Of a stretch of DNA of 64,000 nt, positions 25,006 to 33,862 are shown piece after piece. The position numbers were made by a program, and so were the translations under genes. This DNA comes from Caulobacter endophyticus (lineage in GTDB: Bacteria > Pseudomonadota > Alphaproteobacteria > Caulobacterales > Caulobacteraceae). The notes beneath the pieces were generated by a model. That model did no database searches. It was not told the origin of the DNA and worked only from the letters and a program-made list of their open reading frames with translations. The stretch lies in the NCBI RefSeq assembly GCF_029543245.1, contig NZ_JARQWV010000005.1, forward strand, positions 186,001 through 250,000, written 5' to 3'. Positions within the stretch are counted from its first letter, which is position 1, and every line of letters begins with the position of its first letter.

Positions 25006-27987
25006 ATGCTTGATCGCAAGTTGCTGCTGGCCTCGTCGGTGATCGCCGGCCTGGGGCTGGCGCCCGTCGGCGCATGGGCGCAGGCCCAGACCCAGACGAA
25101 GTCCGACAAGGCCGCGGCCTCGAACACCGACGACGCCGCCGATGTCGAGGCCATCGTCGTGACCGGCTCGCGCATCAAGCGCAACGCCTACAACAGCGCC
25201 TCGCCGATCCAGGTGATCACCTCGGAGCAGAGCGAACTCGAGGGCCTGGTCAACACCACCGAGATCATCCAGAGCTCGTCGCTGGCCAGCGGCTCGTTCC
25301 AGGTGGCCGACGAGATGACGGGCTACAACGTCACCGGCGGTCCGGGCGTCAACACCATCTCGCTGCGCGGCCTGGGGGCCAACCGCACCCTGGTGCTGCT
25401 GAACGGCCGTCGCCTGACGCCGTCGGGCGTGCGCGGCACGGTCGGCCCGGTCGACCTGAACACCATTCCCAACGCCATGATCGACCGCGTCGAGATCCTC
25501 AAGGACGGCGCCTCGTCGATCTATGGCTCGGACGCCGTGGCTGGCGTCGTCAACTACATCACCAAGACCAACTATGACGGCGGCCGCGTGCGGGTGTACG
25601 GCAACGCGCCCTTCGCCAAGGGCGGCGGCGGCCAGGAGTATTCGGCCGAAGCTTCGTGGGGCAAGACCTTCGAACGCGGCTATCTCAGCGCCTCGGCCAG
25701 CTACTACAAGCAGATGGCCCTGCGTCGCGGCGACCGCGACTACACCTCCTGCTCGGCCGACAACTACTACAGCACGACCACGGGCGCGCGCGTCGACCTG
25801 ACCGATCCGGCCACGGGCAGCTACAAGTGCTTCAACCAGATCAACAACGTCGCCTATACCAGCGGCTACGGCGGCTACTTCCAGTACATGCAGCCGGGCA
25901 CGAGCTACTCGTACACCGGCAACACCGCGCCGAACTTCGTGGCCAGCAACGCCGCCTTCGCCAACCTGGCCCGCGTGGCGCGCGCCAACTATCCGGAGAC
26001 CTACCGCGTCGCCAACTACGACTCGTCGGTCTGGCAGCGGGCCACGGTCATCAGCCCGGTCGAGCGCGCCAGCTTCTACGTGACCGGCGGCTATGACCTG
26101 GGCGCCGGCGTCGAGGCCTATGGCGAGCTGCTCTACAACCGCCGCAACTCCGAACAGAACGGCGCCCGCCAGCTGTTCCCGACCGTCAGCACCACCAACC
26201 CGAACAACATCTTCGGCGCGGCCGGCGGCACGGCCTATCCGGTCATCGCGGTGGCCTACGACTCGATCCAGAAGGTCGACTACTACCGGGGCCTGGGCGG
26301 CCTGCGCGGCGACTTCAAGTTCCTGGAAGGCTCCAAGCTGGGCTTCCTGAGCGGCTGGGACTGGGACGTCTACGGCCAGTACGGCAAGTCGGACGGGACC
26401 TATTCGGTCAGCTCGATCAACAGCGACGCGATCGCCGCCACCACCTCGGCGGGCTCGTACTGTAACCAGTCGCTGGTGACGATCTCGGGCGGCAGCTGCT
26501 CGACCCTGCCGACCGGCATCCCGTGGTTCAGCTCGCGCGTGCTGGCGGGCCAGTTCACCGACGCCGAAAAGGCCTTCCTGTTCGGCGTGGACGTCGGCCA
26601 CACCACCTATGAGCAGTCGCTGGTCGAGGCCAGCTTCTCGGGCGAGCTGTTCAGCCTGCCGGCCGGCAAGGTCGGGGCCGCCTTCGGCTTCACCTGGCGT
26701 CACGACGACTTCGACGACAGCCCGGGCACGGCGTCGCTGAACAACAACAACTGGAACCTGACCCGCGCCGGCCACACCTTCGGCACCGACACCACCACCG
26801 AAGCCTTCGCCGAGATCGACGTGCCGATCCTGAAGGACCTGTTCCTGGTCAAGAGCCTGGATCTGCAGGTCTCGGGCCGTCACACCGAGGTCGACAGCTA
26901 CGGCGACAGCGACACCTACAAGATCGGCCTGAACTGGCAGATCACCCCGACCTGGCGTCTGCGCATGAGCGACGGCACCTCGTTCCGCGCCCCGTCGCTG
27001 TACGAGCTCTACCTCGCCGACCAGACCGGCTACAGCGTCGCCGACCCCTGCATCCTCTACGGCAGCAGCGGCGCCAGCCAGACCATCGTCACCAACTGCG
27101 CCGCCCAGGGCGTGTCGGCCAGCCAGGCCAGCTACTCCACCCTGGTCACGGCCGGCGGCGGCAAGGGCATACTGAAGGCCGAGACCTCGGAGTCGAAGAC
27201 CATCGGCGTGGTGTTCACCCCGAGCTTCATCAACCTGAAGGTCGCGGTCGACTACGCCGACATCGACATCAGCAACGAGATCACCCAGTTCGGCGCGGCC
27301 AAGATCGCTTCGCGCTGCTACGAGTCGGTGGGCCTCTCCAGCCCGTTCTGCCAGCTGGTGACGCGCGATCCGACCACGCACCAGCTGACTCTGGTCAAGA
27401 ACGACTATGTCAACGTCGCCTCGCAGAAGAGCCGCGCGATCGACCTGACCACCGACTACCGCCACGACTTCGACAACGGCGGGCAGCTCTATTTCAACAG
27501 CCAGTTCAGCTGGCAGCTGCAGGACACCTCGAACCTGTTCGGCGAGACCGAGGAGGACGACTACAACGGCACGACCTACATCTACGACGGCCCGGACTTC
27601 TCCGGTAAGGCCAGCCTGTCGTACCGCAAGGGGCCGTGGACCTACACCTGGTCGTCGACCATCACCGGCAAGGCCTCGGACGCCGAAATCCTGGGCGACA
27701 CCGTCGGCAGCGCCAAGTACGCCACCTCCACCAGCTACGACTACGTGGTCGGCTCGACCTACTACAAGTACGTCCACGTGAAGTACCACACCGAGTTCAT
27801 GGCCTATCACAACGTCTCGGCCCGCAAGGTGATCGACGACAAGACGACCATGACCTTCGGCGTGCAGAACCTGTTCGACGAGGCCCCGCCCTCGATCTCG
27901 AGCAGCTATCGCGTCGGCAACTCGGAAGTCTGGGGCTACGAGCTGCGGGGCCGCCGCGGCTTCCTCAGCATCGAGCGCAGCTGGTAG
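25006..27987 (+). CDS. TonB-dependent outer-membrane receptor
   Basis: This encodes 993 residues. A signal peptide ends at GAWA. The TonB box region is AIVVTGSRI (about 48-56). The plug domain carries NRTLVLLNGRRL, the RVEILKDGASSIYGSDAVAGVVNY motif (split here) and further loops. A 22-strand barrel rich in alternating aromatic residues follows, and the protein ends in the outer-membrane-sorting aromatic ERSW. The size and the absence of an N-terminal signalling domain fit the large Caulobacter/Sphingomonas family that takes up oligosaccharides, plant compounds or metal complexes. There are cysteine pairs in extracellular loops (SCS...KCF, YCNQ...SCS). The ligand is unknown. The gene is alone, with its own terminator. 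Confidence 0.92.
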   Translation: MLDRKLLLASSVIAGLGLAPVGAWAQAQTQTKSDKAAASNTDDAADVEAIVVTGSRIKRNAYNSASPIQVITSEQSELEGLVNTTEIIQSSSLASGSFQVADEMTGYNVTGGPGVNTISLRGLGANRTLVLLNGRRLTPSGVRGTVGPVDLNTIPNAMIDRVEILKDGASSIYGSDAVAGVVNYITKTNYDGGRVRVYGNAPFAKGGGGQEYSAEASWGKTFERGYLSASASYYKQMALRRGDRDYTSCSADNYYSTTTGARVDLTDPATGSYKCFNQINNVAYTSGYGGYFQYMQPGTSYSYTGNTAPNFVASNAAFANLARVARANYPETYRVANYDSSVWQRATVISPVERASFYVTGGYDLGAGVEAYGELLYNRRNSEQNGARQLFPTVSTTNPNNIFGAAGGTAYPVIAVAYDSIQKVDYYRGLGGLRGDFKFLEGSKLGFLSGWDWDVYGQYGKSDGTYSVSSINSDAIAATTSAGSYCNQSLVTISGGSCSTLPTGIPWFSSRVLAGQFTDAEKAFLFGVDVGHTTYEQSLVEASFSGELFSLPAGKVGAAFGFTWRHDDFDDSPGTASLNNNNWNLTRAGHTFGTDTTTEAFAEIDVPILKDLFLVKSLDLQVSGRHTEVDSYGDSDTYKIGLNWQITPTWRLRMSDGTSFRAPSLYELYLADQTGYSVADPCILYGSSGASQTIVTNCAAQGVSASQASYSTLVTAGGGKGILKAETSESKTIGVVFTPSFINLKVAVDYADIDISNEITQFGAAKIASRCYESVGLSSPFCQLVTRDPTTHQLTLVKNDYVNVASQKSRAIDLTTDYRHDFDNGGQLYFNSQFSWQLQDTSNLFGETEEDDYNGTTYIYDGPDFSGKASLSYRKGPWTYTWSSTITGKASDAEILGDTVGSAKYATSTSYDYVVGSTYYKYVHVKYHTEFMAYHNVSARKVIDDKTTMTFGVQNLFDEAPPSISSSYRVGNSEVWGYELRGRRGFLSIERSW

Positions 27988-28010
27988 GCGTATCCCGGTC
28001 TGAAAGCCGG

Positions 28011-28040
28011 AAAGGCCGTCGCCCTCGCGGGCGGCGGCCT
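28011..28040 (+). terminator. Rho-independent terminator of the TonB receptor gene
   Basis: A GC-rich hairpin AAAGGCCGTCGCCC / GGGCGGCGGCCTTT is followed by TTCTTTT on the plus strand, 24 bp after the receptor stop codon. Confidence 0.85.
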
Positions 28041-28056
28041 TTTCTTTTGGGTTCAA

Positions 28057-28197
28057 GCTCCTCCCTCGCGAAGCGGGGGAGGTGGCGCGCTGCGGATACG
28101 CAGCGTGACGGAGGGGGCGAGTTCAAGCTCGGCGCCCAGTCTCGCCCCCTCCACCGGCTTCGCCGGTCCCCCTCCCCCGCGAGCGGGGGAGGAGCGG
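28057..28197. repeat. composite intergenic palindromic repeat (copy 6 of 7)
   Basis: The outer arms GCTCCTCCCTCGCGAAGCGG and CCGCGAGCGGGGGAGGAGC are complementary. Inner hairpins (CGCTGCGGATACGCAGCG and CCGGCTTCGCCGG) and a GGAGGGGGCGAG / CTCGCCCCCTCC pair complete the element. It lies between the receptor and typA terminators. Confidence 0.75.
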
Positions 28198-28210
28198 GCC
28201 TTCGCCCACG

Positions 28211-28243
28211 AAAAAGGCCGCCGACCCGGAAGGTCGGCGGCCC
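28211..28243 (-). terminator. Rho-independent terminator of typA
   Basis: On the minus strand a perfect GGCCGCCGACC-loop-GGTCGGCGGCC hairpin is followed by TTTTT, 30 bp after the typA stop. Confidence 0.88.
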
Positions 28244-28272
28244 GTTTCAGATCCCGAAGGAGCCTGGGAAGA

Positions 28273-30108
28273 CTAGTCTTCCTTGACGCGCTTCTTGCGG
28301 AACGACGGGTTCAGGGTCTGCTTGCGCAGACGGATGTTCTTCGGGGTCACTTCGACCAGTTCGTCTTCCTCGATGTAGGCGATGGCCTGTTCGAGGGTCA
28401 TCTTGCGCGGCGGGGTCAGGCGGATCGACTCGTCCTTGCCCGAGGCGCGGACGTTGGTCAGCTGCTTGGCCTTCATCGGGTTGACGTCCATGTCATCCGA
28501 GCGGGCGTTTTCGCCGATGATCATGCCCTGATAGGTCTTCTCGCCGGCGCCGACGAACATGGTGCCGCGCTCTTCCAGGTTCCACAGCGCGTAGGCCGCG
28601 GTTTCACCGTCCGAGTTGCTGATAAGCACGCCCTTGCGCTGTTGGTCGATCGCGCCCTTGTAGGGCTCGTAGTGGCTGAACACGCGGTTCAGCACGCCCG
28701 AACCGCGCGTGTCGGTCAGGAACTCGCCCTGATAGCCGATCAGCGAGCGCGAAGGAGCGGTCAGCTGGATGCGGGTCTTGCCGGCGCCCGACGGACCCAT
28801 GTCCTTCAGCTCGGCCTTACGCAGCGACAGCTTCTCGATGACGATGCCCGAGAACTCGTCGTCGACGTCGATCATGACGTCTTCCATCGGCTCGAGGCGC
28901 TTGCCGGTTTCCGGATCGGCCTGGAACACGACGCGCGGACGCGAGATCGAGACCTCGAAGCCTTCGCGGCGCATGTTTTCGATCAGCACGCCCAGCTGCA
29001 GTTCGCCGCGGCCAGAGACTTCGTAGGCGTCGCCTTCGGTGCTCTCGGTCACCCGGATGGCGACGTTGCTCTCGGCTTCCTTCAGCAGGCGGTCACGGAT
29101 GACGCGCGACTGCACCTTGTCGCCTTCGCGACCGGCCAGCGGGCTGTCGTTGACCGAGACGGTCATCGAGATGGTCGGCGGGTCGATCGGCTGCGAGGGC
29201 AGGGCCTCGGTGACTTCCATGGCGCACAGGGTGTCGGCCACGGTCGCCTTGGACATGCCGGCGATGGCGACGATGTCGCCCGCTTCCGCGCCCTCGTCGA
29301 TCGGCTGGCGCTTCAGGCCGCGGAAGGCCAGCACCTTGGTGATGCGGCCGCGCTCGATTTCCTTGCCGTTACGGTCCAGGGCGTGGATGGCCATGCCGGG
29401 GACGGCGCGGCCGCTCTCGATGCGGCCGGTCAGCAGGCGGCCCAGGAACGGGTCGCTTTCGATCAGCACGTTCAGGATCTGGAACGGCTCGTCGCGCTTG
29501 GCGATCTGCTTGGGTTCCGGCACGTGGCGGACGATCAGGTCGAACAGCGGGGCGAGGTTGTCGCTGGGCACGTTCATGTCCAGCGTGGCCCAGCCCGAAC
29601 GGCCCGAAGCGTAGATGTGCGGGAAGTCCAGCTGCTCGTCCGTGGCGCCGATGGCGGCGAACAGGTCGAAGGCGGCGTTGTGGACGCGGTCCGGATCGGC
29701 GTGGGCGCGGTCGACCTTGTTGATGCAGAGGATCGGGCGCAGGCCCATCTTCAGCGCCTTGGTCAGCACGAACTTGGTCTGCGGCATGACGCCTTCTTCG
29801 GCGTCGATCAGCAGGACGCAGCCGTCCACCATGCCGAGGATCCGCTCGACCTCGCCGCCGAAGTCGGCGTGGCCGGGGGTGTCGATGATGTTGATGCGGG
29901 TTTCGCCCGCTTCACCGTTCCACAGGACGCTGGTGCACTTGGCCAGGATGGTGATGCCGCGTTCGCGCTCCTGGTCGTTGGAGTCCATGGCGCGTTCGGT
30001 CGTCGCCTCGTTGGCGCGGAACACGCCCGACTGGGCCAGCAGCTGGTCGACGAGGGTGGTCTTGCCATGATCGACGTGCGCGATGATGGCGATATTTCGC
30101 ATGGACAT
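28273..30108 (-). CDS. typA: ribosome-associated GTPase TypA/BipA
   Basis: This encodes 611 residues, full length for the family. G motifs are AHVDHGKTT (G1, about 10-18), RGITI (G2), DTPGHADF (G3) and NKVDR (G4). An EF-G-like domain II, domains III and V, and the TypA-specific C-terminal domain follow. It binds the 70S ribosome and helps ribosome assembly and translation under stress or cold. The gene ends with KKRVKED. Two near in-frame ATGs (30108, 30102) are both possible starts; neither has an obvious Shine-Dalgarno sequence. It has its own terminator. Confidence 0.96.
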   Translation of the reverse strand: MSMRNIAIIAHVDHGKTTLVDQLLAQSGVFRANEATTERAMDSNDQERERGITILAKCTSVLWNGEAGETRINIIDTPGHADFGGEVERILGMVDGCVLLIDAEEGVMPQTKFVLTKALKMGLRPILCINKVDRAHADPDRVHNAAFDLFAAIGATDEQLDFPHIYASGRSGWATLDMNVPSDNLAPLFDLIVRHVPEPKQIAKRDEPFQILNVLIESDPFLGRLLTGRIESGRAVPGMAIHALDRNGKEIERGRITKVLAFRGLKRQPIDEGAEAGDIVAIAGMSKATVADTLCAMEVTEALPSQPIDPPTISMTVSVNDSPLAGREGDKVQSRVIRDRLLKEAESNVAIRVTESTEGDAYEVSGRGELQLGVLIENMRREGFEVSISRPRVVFQADPETGKRLEPMEDVMIDVDDEFSGIVIEKLSLRKAELKDMGPSGAGKTRIQLTAPSRSLIGYQGEFLTDTRGSGVLNRVFSHYEPYKGAIDQQRKGVLISNSDGETAAYALWNLEERGTMFVGAGEKTYQGMIIGENARSDDMDVNPMKAKQLTNVRASGKDESIRLTPPRKMTLEQAIAYIEEDELVEVTPKNIRLRKQTLNPSFRKKRVKED

Positions 30109-30430
30109 GGGAGGACGGCGGGCTTTCGGAGAAAATCGGATGAGACGCTGCGCGCGTCAGGCGCGCGGCTTTTACGCGACTGCGCTGCGTTTATCCACCC
30201 CGCCCGTAAGGCGCCTTGTGTCGCGGTTACCGGTGTCAACTCGCAAACCCTTATTCCTACCGGGTTTGAGGTGGTTTCTGGCGGATGTCGTTTCTTAGGC
30301 AACTAATGCTGCAGCGCAGCAATGCCTATTTTGTGGTCAAGCTTGAAGATCGACGTTCTCCGATCCTTGCTGCGCAAAGGGTTGCTTCAGGTTGTCGCGG
30401 AAAATTCGACAACGTTGTCCAACTTTCCGC
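30109..30430. other. typA upstream region, no gene seen
   Basis: This gap of about 320 bp holds the promoter region of typA (minus strand) and the sequence upstream of the small RNA promoter. Base composition is moderate and no reading frame has coding character. Nothing further can be supported. Confidence 0.5.
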
Positions 30431-30459
30431 TTGCCCGATTTCGCAGCGCACCCTATAAG
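30431..30459 (+). promoter_or_regulatory. sigma-70 type promoter of the small RNA
   Basis: The -35 element is TTGCCC (30431-30436) and the -10 element is TATAAG (30454-30459), with an ideal 17-bp spacer. The predicted start of transcription is at about 30464-30467. Confidence 0.7.
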
Positions 30460-30463
30460 GAAG

Positions 30464-30548
30464 GTGTGAGGCGGCGCTGCCGCTTCTGCCCTTCCTGGGC
30501 GTTTCCTCCCTAATGAACTAGCCCGGCCTTACCGCCGGGCTTTTTTTT
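30464..30548 (+). ncRNA. trans-acting small RNA, suhB/mmgR-like
   Basis: The predicted transcript is about 85 nt. After a 17-bp-spaced promoter come two small hairpins (GCGGC-GCT-GCCGC and GCCC-TTCCT-GGGC). An unpaired GTTTCCTCCCTAATGAACTA stretch follows, then a strong terminator hairpin GCCCGGC-CTTACC-GCCGGGC with eight Ts. The exposed UUUCCUCCCU is complementary to Shine-Dalgarno sequences. This CU-rich loop followed by the terminator is the layout I recall for alphaproteobacterial suhB-type (mmgR-like) Hfq-dependent sRNAs. It lies in a gap with minus-strand genes on both sides. A role in repressing translation of target mRNAs is inferred. The family name is from memory of the motif and is less certain than the existence of the RNA. 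Confidence 0.75.
30521..30548 (+). terminator. Rho-independent terminator of the small RNA
   Basis: A perfect 7-bp GC stem GCCCGGC / GCCGGGC is followed by an uninterrupted run of eight T residues on the plus strand. Confidence 0.9.
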
Positions 30549-30614
30549 GGCCTGAGCCCGACGGGCCGCGAGTTTGCAGCACTTTGCGGCGGTTTGCGGG
30601 CGGGAGGGGGCCGT

Positions 30615-32057
30615 TCAGTTGGCCTCCAGGGTCGGGAACGCACGATCGAACCGGCCCCGCGCCAGGTCTTCCTGCGAGATCCAGAAGCTCAGCACGGCGC
30701 CGCCCGTCCAGGTGCGACTGGGCGTGTCGGCGAGCTGCATCAGCAGGACATGATCACGATACTGCTCGGCCGCTTCATGCACAGGCGCGCCATAGCCGAA
30801 CATCTGGTCGAGGTTGGGCTGGTCCATCCAGTCCCAGCTCTGGCGCATCGCCTCGGGCAGCACCTCGAGCGGCGCGCCGTGCTCCAGCACCTGATAGGCG
30901 GAATAGCGGCTGTGCCATTCGTCTTTTCCAAGGAACTCAGGATAGAAGGCGAGGCGATATCCGCCGGTCTTCTCGCGCGGCATGGCCTCGACACGAGCGG
31001 TCACCGAGTCCGCCCAGGTGCGGAAGGCCTTGCGTTCGCCAGCGCTGAGCGGCGTGAAGCGGCGCAAGCTCCAGGTCGCGGCCTGCGCCCTGGCCTCCCG
31101 TTCCAGCTGTTCACGTAGGGCACGCCCCTCGGGCGCCCACTCAGGGCCGTCCTGCGCGGGCGTGTGCAATTCGGCGGGGATGCTGAGGGCGGCCGTTTCG
31201 GCGAACACGCCGGCCTGGGGCCAGGCGTCGGAGCCGGTTGGAGGCCAGGTCTTGGTGATGGTTCGCCAGTCGATCCCGCCATGTTCAGGCGACATGTAAA
31301 CCGACGGCCCGATCCTGGGCTGGCCGCCCAGGGCCGCCTTCAGGTCTTCCTCGCGGAAGATCTTGATCAACTCCTGCGGTTGGTCGGGATAGAATGTGTT
31401 GCGATCGGCCGCCGCGTCGTAGCACTTGTGGGCCACCAGGCGCATCGGGGTCTTAAGGATGATGCTCGCCCTCGGGTCGCCCTTGGGAAAGGCGTCGTAG
31501 GGCCAGGCGTCTTCCCGCACCGGCCCCAGGTCCTTCGGCGGGGCGCGTTCGGGCCAGGGCTCGCGCCGCGCGGGCCTGTAGAGCACGGCCACCTGCTCGC
31601 GCTCTTCCATCAGGTAGTCGAGGGCGGCGAAGAACCACAGCGTGCCGGTTTTGGGCATGCCCGGCGGTCGCGCGGCGTCTGGAACTTCCGCAAGATCGAC
31701 CTGGGCCAGGAAGGTCATGGGCTTGCGCGTCGACCGCTGGCGCGGCCAGTCCAGGCCGGCGGGCATGCGCGGCAGGCCGCCGAACCAGCTCCTGGCGTCG
31801 GCGGAGCGGGGGCCCGGCGCGTCTTCCAGCAGGGCGACTGCCTGGCGCGCGGTCCTGTCCAGGACCTTTCGGACCTCGGCGCGGTGCGCGGCCGTGGCGG
31901 CGATTTCCTGCGGCGTCGGCGGCTTGGGCGGCGGATACATTTCCTGGAGGTAGGCGGATTCCTCGGCCGTCAGCTGACGGGGCGCCGGATCCTGGCCGGC
32001 GGCGGGGCCGGTGGTCAGGGCGGTCACGAGCAGGCAGGCCAGGGCGAGGTTTTTCAT
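30615..32057 (-). CDS. secreted DUF1963 (YwqG-like) protein
   Basis: This encodes 480 residues. The N-terminal signal peptide (MKNLALACLLVTALTTGPAAG) sends it to the periplasm. The body resembles the DUF1963/YwqG family: SWFGGLPRMPAGLDWPR followed by MTFLAQVDLAEVPD, then LWFFAALDY. The family often appears in intracellular forms; this one has a long helical insertion between residues 270 and 370 and ends in WISQEDLARGRFDRAF. No catalytic motif is known for the family. It lies 48 bp downstream of the N-formylglutamate amidohydrolase gene on the same strand, so the two may be co-transcribed. Confidence 0.75.
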   Translation of the reverse strand: MKNLALACLLVTALTTGPAAGQDPAPRQLTAEESAYLQEMYPPPKPPTPQEIAATAAHRAEVRKVLDRTARQAVALLEDAPGPRSADARSWFGGLPRMPAGLDWPRQRSTRKPMTFLAQVDLAEVPDAARPPGMPKTGTLWFFAALDYLMEEREQVAVLYRPARREPWPERAPPKDLGPVREDAWPYDAFPKGDPRASIILKTPMRLVAHKCYDAAADRNTFYPDQPQELIKIFREEDLKAALGGQPRIGPSVYMSPEHGGIDWRTITKTWPPTGSDAWPQAGVFAETAALSIPAELHTPAQDGPEWAPEGRALREQLEREARAQAATWSLRRFTPLSAGERKAFRTWADSVTARVEAMPREKTGGYRLAFYPEFLGKDEWHSRYSAYQVLEHGAPLEVLPEAMRQSWDWMDQPNLDQMFGYGAPVHEAAEQYRDHVLLMQLADTPSRTWTGGAVLSFWISQEDLARGRFDRAFPTLEAN

Positions 32058-32105
32058 CGCGCCGCCTTATCGTGAAGGTTGCGCCAGCGCCACCGTCCGT
32101 TGTGG

Positions 32106-33038
32106 TTACTTCAGCGCCGCCCAGTCGGTCTGCGCCAGCAGCGCCGTCAGCTGGTCCACGTGCGCGGCCAGCACCGCCAGGCCCTCGGTCGGCTCGCGCG
32201 TGGTCTCGTTCATATAGAGCGCGCGGTTGATCTCGACCTGCAGCGCGTGGGTGCGCCGGGCGGGACGGCCGTAGTGCTCGGTGGTGTAGCCGCCGGCATA
32301 GGGGCTGTTGCGGGCCACGCGATAGCCCATGCCTTCCAGGGCTTCCTCGACCAGCCTGGTCAAGCCCGGCGCGCAGGCCGCCCCGAAGCGGTCGCCCAGC
32401 ACGATGTCGCAGGGGCCGCCGGCCCTGGCCCGGGTGCCGCGGGTGGCCGCCGCCGGCATCGAGTGCCAGTCGATCAGCACCGCCAGGCCGTGGGCGGCGC
32501 GGGCCTGGGCCAGCAGGCGGTTGAGCATGTCGTGATAGGGGCGGTGGCCGTACTCGACGCGGGCCGTGGCCTCCTCGAAGGTCAGCTTGCGCTCGTAGAT
32601 CGGCCGGCCGTCGGCGATGCGGGCGATCGCCCCCAGGCCGGCGGCGACGCGCGCGGTGCGGCCGCGGGCGAACTCTGGCAGGGCGTCGTCCTCGAACATC
32701 GCCGGATCCAGTTCCCACGGGTCGCGGTTGAGGTCGATATAGGATCTGGCCAGGCGCGAGCGGATGGTCGCCACGCCCCGGGCCGGCGCCCCGGCGATCA
32801 GCCGATCGACGAAGGCGTCCTCCGAGCCCTTCAGCACCGACTCGGGCAGACGGGCGGCGGCCATCATCTCGGGTGGATACAGCGCACCTGAATGCGGCGA
32901 GGCGAACACCACGGGCGTCGGCGGGCGCGACCCTTCCGGCGCGGCCCGCACGGCCTCGAACGCCGGTTCGCGCCCGGGCGCGGCGCCGCCGGCCTGGGCG
33001 GAGGCCGTTTCCGGCGTGATCGGGTCCCATGCGTTCAT
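32106..33038 (-). CDS. N-formylglutamate amidohydrolase
   Basis: This encodes 310 residues of the N-formylglutamate amidohydrolase family. Recognisable segments are VVFASPHSGALYP (metal-binding His), EDAFVDRLI, RSYIDLNRDPWELD, VLIDWHSMP and ALQVEINRALYM; together these provide the zinc-binding His and Glu residues. The enzyme releases formate from N-formyl-L-glutamate, the last step in one histidine degradation route, although distant members act on other N-acyl amino acids. No hut genes are adjacent. It is divergent from cpdR, an arrangement I recall from Caulobacter. Confidence 0.88.
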   Translation of the reverse strand: MNAWDPITPETASAQAGGAAPGREPAFEAVRAAPEGSRPPTPVVFASPHSGALYPPEMMAAARLPESVLKGSEDAFVDRLIAGAPARGVATIRSRLARSYIDLNRDPWELDPAMFEDDALPEFARGRTARVAAGLGAIARIADGRPIYERKLTFEEATARVEYGHRPYHDMLNRLLAQARAAHGLAVLIDWHSMPAAATRGTRARAGGPCDIVLGDRFGAACAPGLTRLVEEALEGMGYRVARNSPYAGGYTTEHYGRPARRTHALQVEINRALYMNETTREPTEGLAVLAAHVDQLTALLAQTDWAALK

Positions 33039-33170
33039 GCGTCACATAGTCGAGGGCGGCGGGCTTGCGGTCAAATGGCCTCGCGCCCCGTCGTATCTGT
33101 GGACGGACCGCGCAGGTTCACCGGCGATTTACCGTCCTGGACCTAGATTCGGCTTTCCAGAGATGAAGAC

Positions 33171-33185
33171 TTAACGGACACGTAA
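33171..33185 (+). promoter_or_regulatory. CtrA-like box before cpdR
   Basis: TTAA-N7-GTAA matches seven of eight positions of the CtrA consensus TTAA-N7-TTAA. It lies only 5 bp before the cpdR ATG, too close for activation from a promoter upstream but compatible with repression. This is a motif match only. Confidence 0.35.
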
Positions 33186-33190
33186 GCGAC

Positions 33191-33547
33191 ATGGCCCGCA
33201 TCCTCCTCGCCGAAGACGACGACTCGCTGCGCGGCTTCCTCGCCCGGGCCCTGGAGCGGGCCGGCTTCGAAGTCACCGCCTGCGCCGACGGCGAAGAGGC
33301 GGTCAGCCACCTCGAGCACCCGTGGGACCTGCTGCTGACCGACATCGTCATGCCCGGCATGGACGGCATCGAAGTGGCGCGCCAGGCCGCCGCCCGCGAC
33401 CCGGCCCTGCGCATCATGTTCATCACCGGTTTCGCCGCCGTGGCCCTGTCGGCCCAGGACCGTGCACCGGCCGGCGCCAAGGTGCTGTCCAAGCCTGTCC
33501 ACCTGCGCGACCTCGTCTCCGAGGTCGAAAAGATGATGGCCGCGTAA
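33191..33547 (+). CDS. cpdR: cell-cycle response regulator CpdR
   Basis: This encodes 118 residues, a single receiver domain very close to Caulobacter CpdR from end to end. The phosphoacceptor is Asp51 in LLLTDIVMPGMDG, the acidic pocket is AEDDD and Lys98 is in VLSKPVHLRDL. In Caulobacter, unphosphorylated CpdR primes ClpXP to degrade PdeA, and it is switched off by the CckA-ChpT phosphorelay. The protein ends in Ala-Ala, as expected for a protein that is itself a ClpXP substrate. The neighbours (N-formylglutamate amidohydrolase, tRNA-Val) are consistent with the conserved setting. Confidence 0.95.
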   Translation: MARILLAEDDDSLRGFLARALERAGFEVTACADGEEAVSHLEHPWDLLLTDIVMPGMDGIEVARQAAARDPALRIMFITGFAAVALSAQDRAPAGAKVLSKPVHLRDLVSEVEKMMAA

Positions 33548-33678
33548 GGCTCCACACCTTTCGGAAAACTTCTCCGAAAAAGTTTCAAAGGCGGCTTGCG
33601 CCCCGGCCAAGCCGCCGCTATACCCCCACACCTTCCCGGCCGGGACGCCTTCACGAAGGCGCTTCGGATCGCTTCGGC

Positions 33679-33753
<75 letters not shown>

Positions 33754-33862
33754 TCCCTTCCTCTCTCAGAATTGCTGATCGTCGCGCGCTTGATCGCGCC
33801 GAGCCTGATTTCGGCTGGTCTGAGGTTCTCCAAATACATCTCCTGAGCGCCGACGTCCCGGT

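Noticed and set aside
24835..28056. 1073-codon minus-strand open frame, longest in the window
   Set aside because: Antisense to the TonB-dependent receptor; no signal peptide, motif or plausible start.
4274..28197. Palindromic elements as insertion sequences
   Set aside because: They are under 190 bp, encode nothing, have no target duplications visible and differ in sequence from one another.
28105..30306. 733-codon plus-strand open frame
   Set aside because: Antisense to typA and crosses the palindromic repeat and the typA terminator.
30322..30513. 63-codon plus frame over the small RNA promoter
   Set aside because: The promoter and terminator signals explain the region as a small RNA; the frame lacks a ribosome binding site and spans the promoter.
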